In this document: piece by piece, positions 1-5,766 of the stretch
Position numbering within the stretch: position 1 is the first letter of the stretch
Layout of the letters: the number at the start of each line of letters is the position of its first letter
Assembly: GCA_046483285.1 (NCBI GenBank)
Contig: JAWODN010000075.1
Coordinates: 1-14,411 of the forward strand
Length of the DNA: 14,411 nucleotides
Direction: 5' to 3'
Source of the DNA: CAYRTV01 sp046483285
GTDB lineage: Bacteria; Acidobacteriota; Aminicenantia; Aminicenantales; Aminicenantaceae
Notes under the pieces: model-generated
Database searches by the model: none
What the model was told of the DNA's origin: nothing
What the model saw: the letters and a program-made list of their open reading frames with translations, nothing else
Translations under genes and position numbers: made by a program

Positions 1-74
1 AATACTTGATGTCCTCTTGCTTTAGCAATCTTGCTAAAACTTTCAGTTCCCGAAAAAAGTTCTAATATCTTCAT
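1..74 (-). CDS. DNA cytosine methyltransferase, N-terminal fragment (cut by window edge)
   Basis: Reading the minus strand from the ATG at 74-72 gives 24 codons beginning MKILELFSGTESFSKIAKAR and continuing GHQV before the sequence ends. The ELFSGTESF stretch matches motif I (the S-adenosylmethionine-binding FxGxG-type loop) at the extreme N terminus of C5-cytosine DNA methyltransferases, particularly the short phage and restriction-associated type that starts directly with this motif. The catalytic Pro-Cys motif and target-recognition region would lie beyond the edge, so activity cannot be judged. There is no clear ribosome binding site upstream. The fragment lies in AT-rich DNA unlike the rest of the window, which suggests acquired DNA. 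The family call rests on one short motif. Confidence 0.6.
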   Translation of the reverse strand, partial: MKILELFSGTESFSKIAKARGHQV

Positions 75-111
75 TGTGAGCAAATATAATAGTAGTTTAT
101 CCATGGACTAA

Positions 112-297
112 TTCTTATATCTTGTCTTTGTTGAATATTGGTATCCGTTAATTATTGGATTTATTTTACTCTGTCTAACCTCCTCCGTCAATTATATTGT
201 AAATGATATAGTAGATATTGAAAGTGATAAGAAACATCCTGATAAGTTAAAAAAAAAAAAAAACAATGGATTCGATGGTTCCGGTGAGCCCGCTTGA
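112..297 (+). pseudogene. Remnant of a UbiA-type prenyltransferase (membrane)
   Basis: The open frame between the stop at 109-111 and the TGA at 295-297 reads a hydrophobic stretch (residues about 8-30), then SSVNYIVNDIVDIESD followed by KKHPDKLKKK. NDxxDxxxD is the first Mg-prenyl-diphosphate motif of the UbiA family. The following HPxK is typical of the branch that includes decaprenyl-phosphate phosphoribosyltransferase. The N-terminal part and the downstream seven or so helices of a normal ~290-residue protein are missing. The frame has no start codon and dissolves into a 15-A tract and GC-rich DNA just after the motif. It is therefore read as a decayed fragment in horizontally acquired or rearranged DNA. 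The assignment depends on this one motif. Confidence 0.5.
249..263. repeat. 15-A homopolymer at a composition boundary
   Basis: Fifteen consecutive A residues sit exactly where AT-rich accessory sequence (1-248) gives way to the GC-richer sequence of the rest of the window. It also ends the homology of the UbiA-like fragment. It could be a rearrangement junction or an assembly artefact, since homopolymers are error-prone. Confidence 0.7.
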
Positions 298-306
298 ATT
301 ATTCAT

Positions 307-337
307 AAAAAACGCCACGAGCCCCGCATCCGCGGCG
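307..337 (-). terminator. Intrinsic terminator of the SAM hydrolase gene
   Basis: On the minus strand CGCCGCG (337-331) pairs with CGTGGCG (319-313), seven base pairs including one G-U wobble, around an 11-nt loop. Six T residues (312-307) follow immediately. It lies about 70 nt past the stop of the minus-strand gene ending at 404. Bases 338-403 hold nothing else recognisable. Confidence 0.6.
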
Positions 338-403
338 ACACAGGCCCTTTCATCATCCGGATTGGACGAGCCGCACTCATAGGGAAAGTCATGGAGTCAT
401 CAA

Positions 404-1198
404 TCAATTTTTTTTTTCGACTGAGACCGGATCACCGGGTTTGAGTCCGGTCTCCTGAGCCGCCGAACCTTCACGGACGGCGATTTCCAGAGAACCGAGG
501 CTTCCGGTCAGAGCCAAAAGACAGCCCTTGTCCACCGCACCATAGCTTTCCACAAAGGGAAAATCCCTGCCGGCGCTGCGGATCCGGAGGCTCTCAGGGT
601 CCGGCGCCAGGGCCTGCAGGTCATTTGCGGCTATATTGGTGATCAGATTGCCGAACTTGTCCTGATAAACCACCTTGCCGGTTACGGAATCCCCGTTGAT
701 CCGGGGCCGGTCCACCGGAAAGCAATGGAAATCGTCGATCATTCCGCCGAATTTATCACCCTCCACATCCTTGGACACCCATGCAGCAACCGGCGCCATT
801 TTATCCCGGCCTTCGAATGTCCGTCCGGTCTGCGGAAGAAAATAATGGCCGGCTGTGACGGCACGGACCTCGGGATGCTCCGCCCCGTCGAACACATAAC
901 TGAGAAGACCGTTATCAGGCGCCACAAAAGAATAGCCTTCCACCTGGGCCAAAAGGATCCGGCGGCGGGTGCCCACTCCAGGGTCCACCACGGCCAGAAA
1001 GACCGTATCCGCCGGAAAATACCGGAAAACCGCATTCAAGATGAACGCGCCCGCCTGAATATTGTGGGAAGGCACCTGATGGGTGATATCAGCAATGTGG
1101 GCGTCAGGGTTGATGCCGGCGATGACGCCTTTCATGGCGGGAACAAAAAAGTCCTCTTCCCCAAAGTCCGTCAAGAGAGCGATTACCGGAGGTTTCAT
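404..1198 (-). CDS. S-adenosylmethionine hydrolase (SAM hydroxide adenosyltransferase, DUF62 family)
   Basis: This 264-residue protein has the full length and motifs of the DUF62 family, which also contains the SAM-dependent fluorinase and chlorinase. Family members split SAM with water into adenosine and methionine. Visible blocks are LLTDFG (8-13), DITH (37-40), VVDPGVGTRRR (70-80), APDNGLLS (93-100), TFEGRDKMAPVAA (127-139) and DKFGNLITNI in the C-terminal half. The Asp (D72) and Arg (R79) of the known Asp-Arg-His water-activating triad are present. Where nearly all relatives have TFHGRD this one has TFEGRD, so the His is Glu129. A halogenase is unlikely from context. The gene is monocistronic with its own promoter and terminator. 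The ATG at 1198 has no Shine-Dalgarno and lies about 8 nt after a -10 box, consistent with leaderless translation. The family call is secure; the activity of this copy is not. Confidence 0.93.
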   Translation of the reverse strand: MKPPVIALLTDFGEEDFFVPAMKGVIAGINPDAHIADITHQVPSHNIQAGAFILNAVFRYFPADTVFLAVVDPGVGTRRRILLAQVEGYSFVAPDNGLLSYVFDGAEHPEVRAVTAGHYFLPQTGRTFEGRDKMAPVAAWVSKDVEGDKFGGMIDDFHCFPVDRPRINGDSVTGKVVYQDKFGNLITNIAANDLQALAPDPESLRIRSAGRDFPFVESYGAVDKGCLLALTGSLGSLEIAVREGSAAQETGLKPGDPVSVEKKN

Positions 1199-1206
1199 CA
1201 GGAATT

Positions 1207-1235
1207 ATCTTATGCCATTGCCGGAATCGGGTCAA
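1207..1235 (-). promoter_or_regulatory. Promoter of the SAM hydrolase gene
   Basis: On the minus strand TTGACC (1235-1230) and TAAGAT (1212-1207) are separated by exactly 17 nt, a good sigma-70-type match. The start codon begins only 8 nt after the -10 box, so the transcript would carry almost no 5' leader. Confidence 0.6.
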
Positions 1236-1248
1236 GAGGGTTTTCAAA

Positions 1249-1285
1249 CCCGGCCTATTCACGGGCCGGGATAGCCATTTTTTTT
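1249..1285 (+). terminator. Hairpin with distal T tract (weak terminator candidate)
   Basis: CCCGGCC (1249-1255) pairs perfectly with GGCCGGG (1264-1270) around an 8-nt loop. Eight T residues follow at 1278-1285, but 7 nt separate stem and T tract. No plus-strand gene ends here, so it may instead insulate against transcription from the left or be the edge of repeat-derived DNA. Confidence 0.3.
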
Positions 1286-1331
1286 ATAAATTCATCATGA
1301 GTATAATACACCAGGAACCATGACAAGACCT

Positions 1332-1460
1332 TTTGAGTGTGTCATTCCGCGGTGCGAAGCCCCGAGGGATCCCTGACCGCCTCGTATGGGCGGCGGGTTC
1401 CGCTTTCACGAGGCAGGAAGGGATTGCCACGGCTTGCTGACGCAAGCCTCGCAATGACAA
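1332..1460. repeat. 129-bp dispersed repeat, copy 1
   Basis: This segment is identical over all 129 bases to 1605-1733. Its core (1340-1459, 120 bp) begins TGTCATTCC and ends GCAATGACA, which are near-perfect inverted termini (TGTCATTSC). It also carries internal inverted blocks such as CCGCCTCGTATGGGCGGCGG and GGCTTGCTGACGCAAGCC. This looks like a small non-coding mobile repeat (MITE- or REP-like). Minus-strand translations of it are open but are repeat artefacts. The gene-free gap 1199-1836 is largely made of these repeats. Confidence 0.9.
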
Positions 1461-1516
1461 GGGGGGCAGAAAGGGATAACCGCACGGCCTCCGGCCGCTC
1501 GCCATGACATGCTGTG

Positions 1517-1607
1517 TGTCATTCCGGGGCGCGCCGTGCCTTTAGGGGTGTCATTCCGGGGCGCGCCGTGCCTTTAGGGGTGTCATTCCGGGGCGCGCCG
1601 TGCCTTT
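1517..1607. repeat. 32-bp tandem repeat (about 2.8 copies)
   Basis: Units at 1517-1548 and 1549-1580, plus a partial third unit at 1581-1607, are identical and read TGTCATTCCGGGGCGCGCCG then TGCCTTTAGGGG. Each unit starts with the same TGTCATTCCG as the 129-bp repeats on either side. The array therefore appears to be made of multiplied left ends of the same repeat family. Confidence 0.85.
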
Positions 1608-1733
1608 GAGTGTGTCATTCCGCGGTGCGAAGCCCCGAGGGATCCCTGACCGCCTCGTATGGGCGGCGGGTTCCGCTTTCACGAGGCAGGAAGGGATTGC
1701 CACGGCTTGCTGACGCAAGCCTCGCAATGACAA
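1605..1733. repeat. 129-bp dispersed repeat, copy 2
   Basis: Exact direct copy of 1332-1460, offset by 273 bp, with the TGTCATT/AATGACA-ended core at 1613-1732. Complete identity implies recent duplication, gene conversion or strong constraint. Confidence 0.9.
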
Positions 1734-1816
1734 AGGGGCATCGCCATTTTTTTATGAATAGGTCAGGCTTGTAAATTGCGGGGAAAAATGTCATAAAGAA
1801 ACAGTGCTGTTTTTTT

Positions 1817-1822
1817 TATAAT
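1817..1822 (+). promoter_or_regulatory. -10 element before the phosphatase-fold membrane protein
   Basis: A perfect TATAAT lies 14 nt before the ATG at 1837. No convincing -35 box is seen 16-18 nt upstream, and there is no Shine-Dalgarno, so the leader would be only a few bases long. Confidence 0.4.
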
Positions 1823-1836
1823 CAGGTTATCAGAAT

Positions 1837-3534
1837 ATGAAATTCTTAAAAGTTCTGCTCAATTCCGCGCTCTGCGGATTGTTTTTTTCCCTGCTGCTGG
1901 CTCTTTTAATTCTGGATCTGAATATTCATACCTCTTTTGAGCTCTCTTTCTTTTTCCAAACCACGGCATATCTTTTCATCACATACGGTTTTCTGACCAC
2001 TCTGCTCTGTCTCCTTTTTTTTTTCATAGTCCAGTTTTTCTCGGGAAAAAATATCCAAATCGCTCCGGTGTCTCCCGTGTTCCTCCTGATCAGCCTCACC
2101 GTCACTCTGGCTGTCTTTCTGGTGCTTTTTCAGGAAAACCGCAGCCGTTTTGAATCCCTCTTCAGCCAGGAGGCCGCCCGGCTGCTTCAAAACCAGTTTC
2201 TTTCCCTTCTTTTTCTGTTCGGCGCGGGATTCATTCTGTTTTTCGTGTATTTCATTTACAGGAAGAGCCCGGTTTGGATGATCTTGTACTTCTGTCTTTT
2301 TATTTTTTGCGTCCCCTATGCGGTGGTCCAAAGACATTCCTATCCCATGCCGGCACCGCCCAAAAAAGTCGCTCAGCTTCAATTCGGCGCCATAGAAAAA
2401 AGATTCACCGCCATCGGAATGGAAGGATTGAGTTACGATTTTATCATTCCCTTGATCAACCAGGAAAAACTTCCCAATTTTTCCTGGCTGATGGATGAAG
2501 GGGGCTGGGGAACACTGGAAAGCTTCACTCCGAATGAGCCGCTCATCCTCAACGGTTCCTTCAGCACCGGAAAATGGCCGTATAAACATGGATGGTTATC
2601 CTCGGAAAAACTGCATTTGTCCCCTTTCCAATTAACACTCAGCGTGGCCCCGCGTTACATATTTTTTCTCCAGCTCAGCCGCATCGGTCTTCTGGAAACC
2701 TCTTCTTTTGAGCCGGAATTGAAGACCAAAGACATTTGGGAGATATTTTCATCCAATCAAACACCTTTTGTGAAAAAAGACCTGACTTCCCTGGATCCGC
2801 CTGAGAAAATTTCCGAGCCGTGGGAAATATTGTTTAACCGCTATTACAGCGACCTTCGGGATGACGATTCCGATTTATCCGACATCATCAGGCGCGCCTT
2901 TTATTCCGACACCCGAGTGCTGGATCAAGTCAGCTCAGAACGGGATGCGGTCCAGCCCCATTTGATTTCTTTCAATCTCAGCGGGTTGAACCTGGTTGAA
3001 AAATATTTTTATAAATTCAGCTTTCCGGAATTATTCGGTGAAGTCGACCAGGAAGATATCAATAAATACAGCAGCGTGATTGAACGGTATTATCAGTTCT
3101 ATGACGAAATTTTGGGAAGATACCTGGCCGCAAAAAAAGATAATGAATTGCTGGTGGTCTATTCCACTCACGGCATCGAGCCCCTTCCCGTTTGGAGGCG
3201 CGGCATTGAATTCTTTTTGGGCGATCTTCTCATCTCGGCCTATCATGAAGATTCTCCGGACGGAGCCGCCTTTTTTTACGGCAGAGACATCGCACCCGGC
3301 CGAAACATAGAGAGCATGAAAATTGTGGATATGGCCCCCACCCTGCTGCATTACTTGGGGCTCCCTGTGGGGAAAGATATGGACGGCATCGTCAACGGTT
3401 CGGTCTTCCGGTCGTCTTTTAAAATGGAAAATCCGGTGATCTATATCACGTCCTATGAAGAGATGGAAATCATCCCTCCCCCCGGCGAAGACAATGAAAA
3501 AACGGCCCGCCTTTCAGCTTCCGTCCGGAAGTAA
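1837..3534 (+). CDS. Membrane-anchored alkaline-phosphatase-superfamily protein, probably catalytically degenerate
   Basis: The first ~165 of 565 residues hold about five hydrophobic helices (near 8-28, 38-68, 78-98, 118-142, 146-164). The rest is an extracytoplasmic domain with the architecture of type I phosphodiesterase/nucleotide pyrophosphatases: GMEGLSYDFIIPL (194-206), KLPNFSWLMDEGG (211-223), NGSFSTGKWPYKHG (239-252), SGLNLVEKYF (382-391), VVYSTHG (440-446), SAYHEDSPDG (467-476) and VDMAPTLLHYLGLPVGKDMDG (497-517). By alignment to the family, Ser241 sits at the nucleophile position and His445 and His470 are kept. The other metal ligands are changed: Asp to Glu196, Asp to Asn385, His to Lys389, and Asp to Thr444 (STHG instead of SDHG). 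It is probably a poor or dead enzyme with a binding or structural role. The substrate is unknown. Its stop codon overlaps the ATG of the repeat ORF that follows. Confidence 0.8.
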   Translation: MKFLKVLLNSALCGLFFSLLLALLILDLNIHTSFELSFFFQTTAYLFITYGFLTTLLCLLFFFIVQFFSGKNIQIAPVSPVFLLISLTVTLAVFLVLFQENRSRFESLFSQEAARLLQNQFLSLLFLFGAGFILFFVYFIYRKSPVWMILYFCLFIFCVPYAVVQRHSYPMPAPPKKVAQLQFGAIEKRFTAIGMEGLSYDFIIPLINQEKLPNFSWLMDEGGWGTLESFTPNEPLILNGSFSTGKWPYKHGWLSSEKLHLSPFQLTLSVAPRYIFFLQLSRIGLLETSSFEPELKTKDIWEIFSSNQTPFVKKDLTSLDPPEKISEPWEILFNRYYSDLRDDDSDLSDIIRRAFYSDTRVLDQVSSERDAVQPHLISFNLSGLNLVEKYFYKFSFPELFGEVDQEDINKYSSVIERYYQFYDEILGRYLAAKKDNELLVVYSTHGIEPLPVWRRGIEFFLGDLLISAYHEDSPDGAAFFYGRDIAPGRNIESMKIVDMAPTLLHYLGLPVGKDMDGIVNGSVFRSSFKMENPVIYITSYEEMEIIPPPGEDNEKTARLSASVRK

Positions 3535-3824
3535 TGACGGAGGCTGCGTTACTTGCGTTACTTGCGTTACTCGCGTTTGTTGCGTTGATTGCGTTGATTG
3601 CGTTTTTTGCGTTTATTGCGTTACTCGCGTTTATTGCGTTACTCGCGTTTATTGCGTTACTCGCGTTTGTTGCGTTAAAAAAAACGCGAGAAAGGTTTAA
3701 AGCGAGAAAAGGAAGAGTTGATTGCGTTTGTTGCGTTGATAAGAAGGTGAGACGGGGAGGAAGGGGGACGGGTCAGCGGATAACTTTGAGAACCCGGTTC
3801 CAACGGGCGCGGGGAATGAACTGA
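3534..3824 (+). CDS. Possible small repeat-encoded membrane protein (doubtful)
   Basis: The ATG overlaps the TAA of the preceding gene by one base (TAATG), a layout that allows translational coupling. The first part of the 96-residue frame is encoded by the GCGTTNNTY array. It reads as repeating Ala-Leu-Leu, Ala-Phe-Ile and Ala-Phe-Val tripeptides from about residue 4 to 48, an almost purely aliphatic helix. A strongly basic tail (KKTRERFKARKGR) follows. The last ~50 bases overlap the 3' end of lepB on the other strand. It resembles no family I know. The same DNA is also open in a Cys-Val-Thr frame, so this may simply be non-coding repeat DNA that happens to be open. Confidence 0.25.
   Translation: MTEAALLALLALLAFVALIALIAFFAFIALLAFIALLAFIALLAFVALKKTRERFKARKGRVDCVCCVDKKVRRGGRGTGQRITLRTRFQRARGMN
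3546..3676. repeat. GCGTTNNTY nonamer array (14 units)
   Basis: Fourteen head-to-tail 9-bp units each begin GCGTT and end with T then T or C. The two variable bases are AC, TG, GA, TT or TA, and a final GCGTT closes the array. Two more units follow at 3724-3740 after a purine-rich spacer. There is no longer conserved unit and no unique spacers, so this is a degenerate minisatellite rather than CRISPR. A small hairpin (GCGTT, six A, AACGC) caps the array at 3672-3687. Together with its purine-rich flank the array fills the gap 3535-3772. Confidence 0.9.
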
Positions 3825-4510
3825 ATCATCTTTTTCAGCCGGTCGCGCAGGGATGATCTTAAATAAGCATCCCGTTCCGCCTGGTATGAAAAGTAAATCA
3901 GCCATGGCCGGCCTTTGATATTATCAGCAGGAAGGAAGCCCCAGTAGCGGCTGTCCATAGAGTTGTCCCGGTTATCCCCCAGCACGAAAACATGTCCCGG
4001 AGGCACTTTGACCGGACCGAAATTGTCCCGGATATAATCATCGTAATGAAAATTATCGTTGCGGCTGTATACCTGATCGTGCTTGTGGATTTTGTATTCC
4101 TCTTCTACCGGCTGGTCATTGACATAAACCTGCTTGTCAATGATCTCAACCGTATCCCCCTCTTCCGCGATAAGGCGCTTGACGAAATCCTTGGATAATT
4201 CCTTAGGGTATTTAAACACCACGATATCGCCCTTTTCCAATTCTTTATTGGGAAGGATATGTTTTTCCAGGGGTAAGACCGGTTCGGTGTAAGCGAATTT
4301 GTTCACCAGCAGAAAATCACCGACCAAAAGGGTGTCCTCCATGGAACCGGTGGGGATTTGAAACGCCTGCACCACAAAGGTCATGACAAAAAAGACAAAG
4401 ACCGCGGTTTCCGCAATCAGTTCAAAATAATCCCGGAATACACTTTTTTCCCGGGTCTTTTTCTTGTTCTTTTTTTTGTTTTTCTTCTTATCCTGCCGTT
4501 CTTGTTTCAT
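3773..4510 (-). CDS. lepB: Signal peptidase I
   Basis: Signal peptidase I removes signal peptides from exported proteins at the outer face of the inner membrane. Counting from the start chosen here (245 residues), a very lysine-rich cytoplasmic tail (7-20) is followed by one transmembrane helix (about 32-50). Then come PTGSMEDTL with the catalytic Ser56, LLVNKFAY (67-74), DFVKRLIAEEGDTVEI with the general-base Lys111, and the C-terminal signature GDNRDNSMDSRYWGFLP (178-194). The open frame extends 26 codons further to TTG 4588/ATG 4585. Those codons overlap a good promoter (-35 at 4588-4583, -10 at 4565-4560), so the ATG at 4510 is preferred; it has a weak GGA about 9 nt upstream. It is monocistronic and divergent from ychF, and its 3' end meets the nonamer repeats. 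The function is secure; the start is less so. Confidence 0.93.
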   Translation of the reverse strand: MKQERQDKKKNKKKNKKKTREKSVFRDYFELIAETAVFVFFVMTFVVQAFQIPTGSMEDTLLVGDFLLVNKFAYTEPVLPLEKHILPNKELEKGDIVVFKYPKELSKDFVKRLIAEEGDTVEIIDKQVYVNDQPVEEEYKIHKHDQVYSRNDNFHYDDYIRDNFGPVKVPPGHVFVLGDNRDNSMDSRYWGFLPADNIKGRPWLIYFSYQAERDAYLRSSLRDRLKKMIQFIPRARWNRVLKVIR

Positions 4511-4559
4511 TTTTTTCTGTCCGTGATTAAATCTGGCTGATACTGGCTGATAACGGCTT

Positions 4560-4588
4560 AATATACCCGAAAAAACATAATTCATCAA
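4560..4588 (-). promoter_or_regulatory. Promoter of lepB
   Basis: On the minus strand TTGATG (4588-4583) and TATATT (4565-4560) are 17 nt apart. This predicts a leader of roughly 40 nt to the ATG at 4510. Short direct repeats of TGGCTGATAC lie in the leader (4534-4553). Confidence 0.5.
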
Positions 4589-4604
4589 CGGGCGGTCTTT
4601 TTTT

Positions 4605-4633
4605 TTGCCTTTTCACAAAAGCATTTATATAAT
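4605..4633 (+). promoter_or_regulatory. Promoter of ychF (and probably tgt-yajC-secDF)
   Basis: TTGCCT (4605-4610) and a perfect TATAAT (4628-4633) are separated by 17 nt. The ATG begins 8 nt after the -10 box, so transcription should start at or next to the start codon. There is no Shine-Dalgarno. It lies back to back with the lepB promoter. Confidence 0.65.
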
Positions 4634-4640
4634 AATTTGA

Positions 4641-5717
4641 ATGAAATTCACTTTATTTGGATACCCCAAAACCGGAAAAACCACTCTGTTCAACCTCCTC
4701 ACCGGAGCCCGGGTGGAAACCAAAAGCTACGCCGGGGTTAAGGAAGAACCGCATCTGCGGACCTGTCCGGTCCCGGACCGACGCCTGGAAAAAATCCACA
4801 GTCTTTACCCGGAAAAAAATAAAAAGCCCGCGGTCATGGACTACATCGACCTGGCCGGCGCCGCTTATGGAGAAATCAAGGAAGCCTCCTACTTGAACGT
4901 GCTCCGCAAGACGGAGGGCTTGGTCCACGTCGCGCGAGGATTCAGGGACCCGGGAATCCCCCATCCCAAAGACCGGATTTCTCCGGAGAATGATATCCAT
5001 GCCATGGAGGAAGAACTGATTCTGGCCGATCTCATGCTGACTGAAAACCGCCTGGAAAAACTCGAAAAAGAACTGCAGCGCGATAAAACCGCGGAGGGCG
5101 TTCAGGAAAAAGAACTGCTGGACAGGATTAAACGCAGCTTGGAAGAAGGCCGGGCTGTGCGCGAAATGGAATTGCCTGAATCCGGAGAAAAACTGCTCCG
5201 CAGTTTCGCCTTTCTCAGCCAAAAGCCTCTTCTTCATGTGATAAACGTGGACGAAGATGATATCGAATTGATTGAAACCCCGGAAAAAATCACAACAACC
5301 TCCCGGAAAAACACCAAAATCATGGCGTTTTGCGGAAAAATAGAATTAGAAATCACCGAGCTGGAGGGCGAAGAAAAAACCGTATTCATGGAGGAATACG
5401 GCCTCAAGGAACTGAGCGCTTCACGGTTCATGAGATCTTGTTATGACCTCATGAACGTTATCACTTACTTCACTATCGGAAAGGATGAAGTCAAGTCATG
5501 GACCATTCAAAAAGACGCCACCGCCTTGGAAGCCGCCGGGCGGATCCATTCTGATATCGCCGCCGGATTCATCCGCGCGGAAGTGATCGCCTGGGAAAAA
5601 CTGATGGAAAAAGAAGGATTTCAACCCGCGCGTGACAGTGGAGACGTCCGCCTTGAAGGAAAGGAATACCGGGTTCAGGACGGGGATGTGATTTACTTCC
5701 GGTTTTCCAAGCCGTGA
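4641..5717 (+). CDS. ychF: YchF-family (Obg-related) P-loop ATPase/GTPase with TGS domain
   Basis: The 358 residues are close to the usual ~363 for YchF, a ribosome-associated nucleotidase of the Obg/TRAFAC class that hydrolyses ATP in studied members. The P-loop is GYPKTGKTT (7-15) and the G3 motif is DLAG (70-73). An alpha-helical, charged coiled-coil-like insertion spans about 110-180. The base-recognition motif appears as NVDED after PLLHVI, lacking the classical NKxD; this fits the relaxed (N-x-x-E) specificity of YchF. The C-terminal ~80 residues (from SWTIQKDATALEAAG to GDVIYFRFSKP) form the TGS domain. Translation probably starts on a leaderless message. tgt follows 49 nt later on the same strand. 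In many bacteria queA, not ychF, precedes tgt-yajC-secDF. Confidence 0.92.
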   Translation: MKFTLFGYPKTGKTTLFNLLTGARVETKSYAGVKEEPHLRTCPVPDRRLEKIHSLYPEKNKKPAVMDYIDLAGAAYGEIKEASYLNVLRKTEGLVHVARGFRDPGIPHPKDRISPENDIHAMEEELILADLMLTENRLEKLEKELQRDKTAEGVQEKELLDRIKRSLEEGRAVREMELPESGEKLLRSFAFLSQKPLLHVINVDEDDIELIETPEKITTTSRKNTKIMAFCGKIELEITELEGEEKTVFMEEYGLKELSASRFMRSCYDLMNVITYFTIGKDEVKSWTIQKDATALEAAGRIHSDIAAGFIRAEVIAWEKLMEKEGFQPARDSGDVRLEGKEYRVQDGDVIYFRFSKP

Positions 5718-5766
5718 GACCGGTCTCTGCCAAACAACACGGGCCCGGAAGGATGAAAGAAAACAA

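Noticed and set aside
300..403. A 28-codon Arg/Met-rich minus-strand frame and a 39-codon plus-strand frame downstream of the SAM hydrolase
   Set aside because: Both are short, without ribosome binding sites or recognisable motifs, and both cross the predicted terminator.
404..1198. A fluorinase/chlorinase role for the DUF62 protein
   Set aside because: No halometabolite pathway genes are nearby, and the motifs match the common hydrolase branch apart from the single His-to-Glu change.
725..1300. 191-codon plus-strand open frame
   Set aside because: It lies antisense to the well-supported SAM hydrolase gene, has no recognisable motif, and is explained by the codon bias of the real gene.
1284..1733. 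Two minus-strand open frames with near-identical proteins
   Set aside because: They are translations of the 129-bp repeat, have no conserved domain, and differ only where the repeat flanks differ.
3455..3700. Cys-Val-Thr repeat protein in a second frame of the nonamer array
   Set aside because: It starts inside the preceding gene in another frame. The pattern is a by-product of the 9-bp repeat, and the start-stop-coupled frame is the better coding candidate.
3546..3740. CRISPR array
   Set aside because: Units are 9 bp, contiguous and degenerate, with no unique spacers and no cas genes nearby.
4511..4588. N-terminal extension of lepB to the TTG/ATG at 4588/4585
   Set aside because: The extension overlaps the predicted lepB promoter, has no ribosome binding site, and adds residues unlike signal peptidase N termini.
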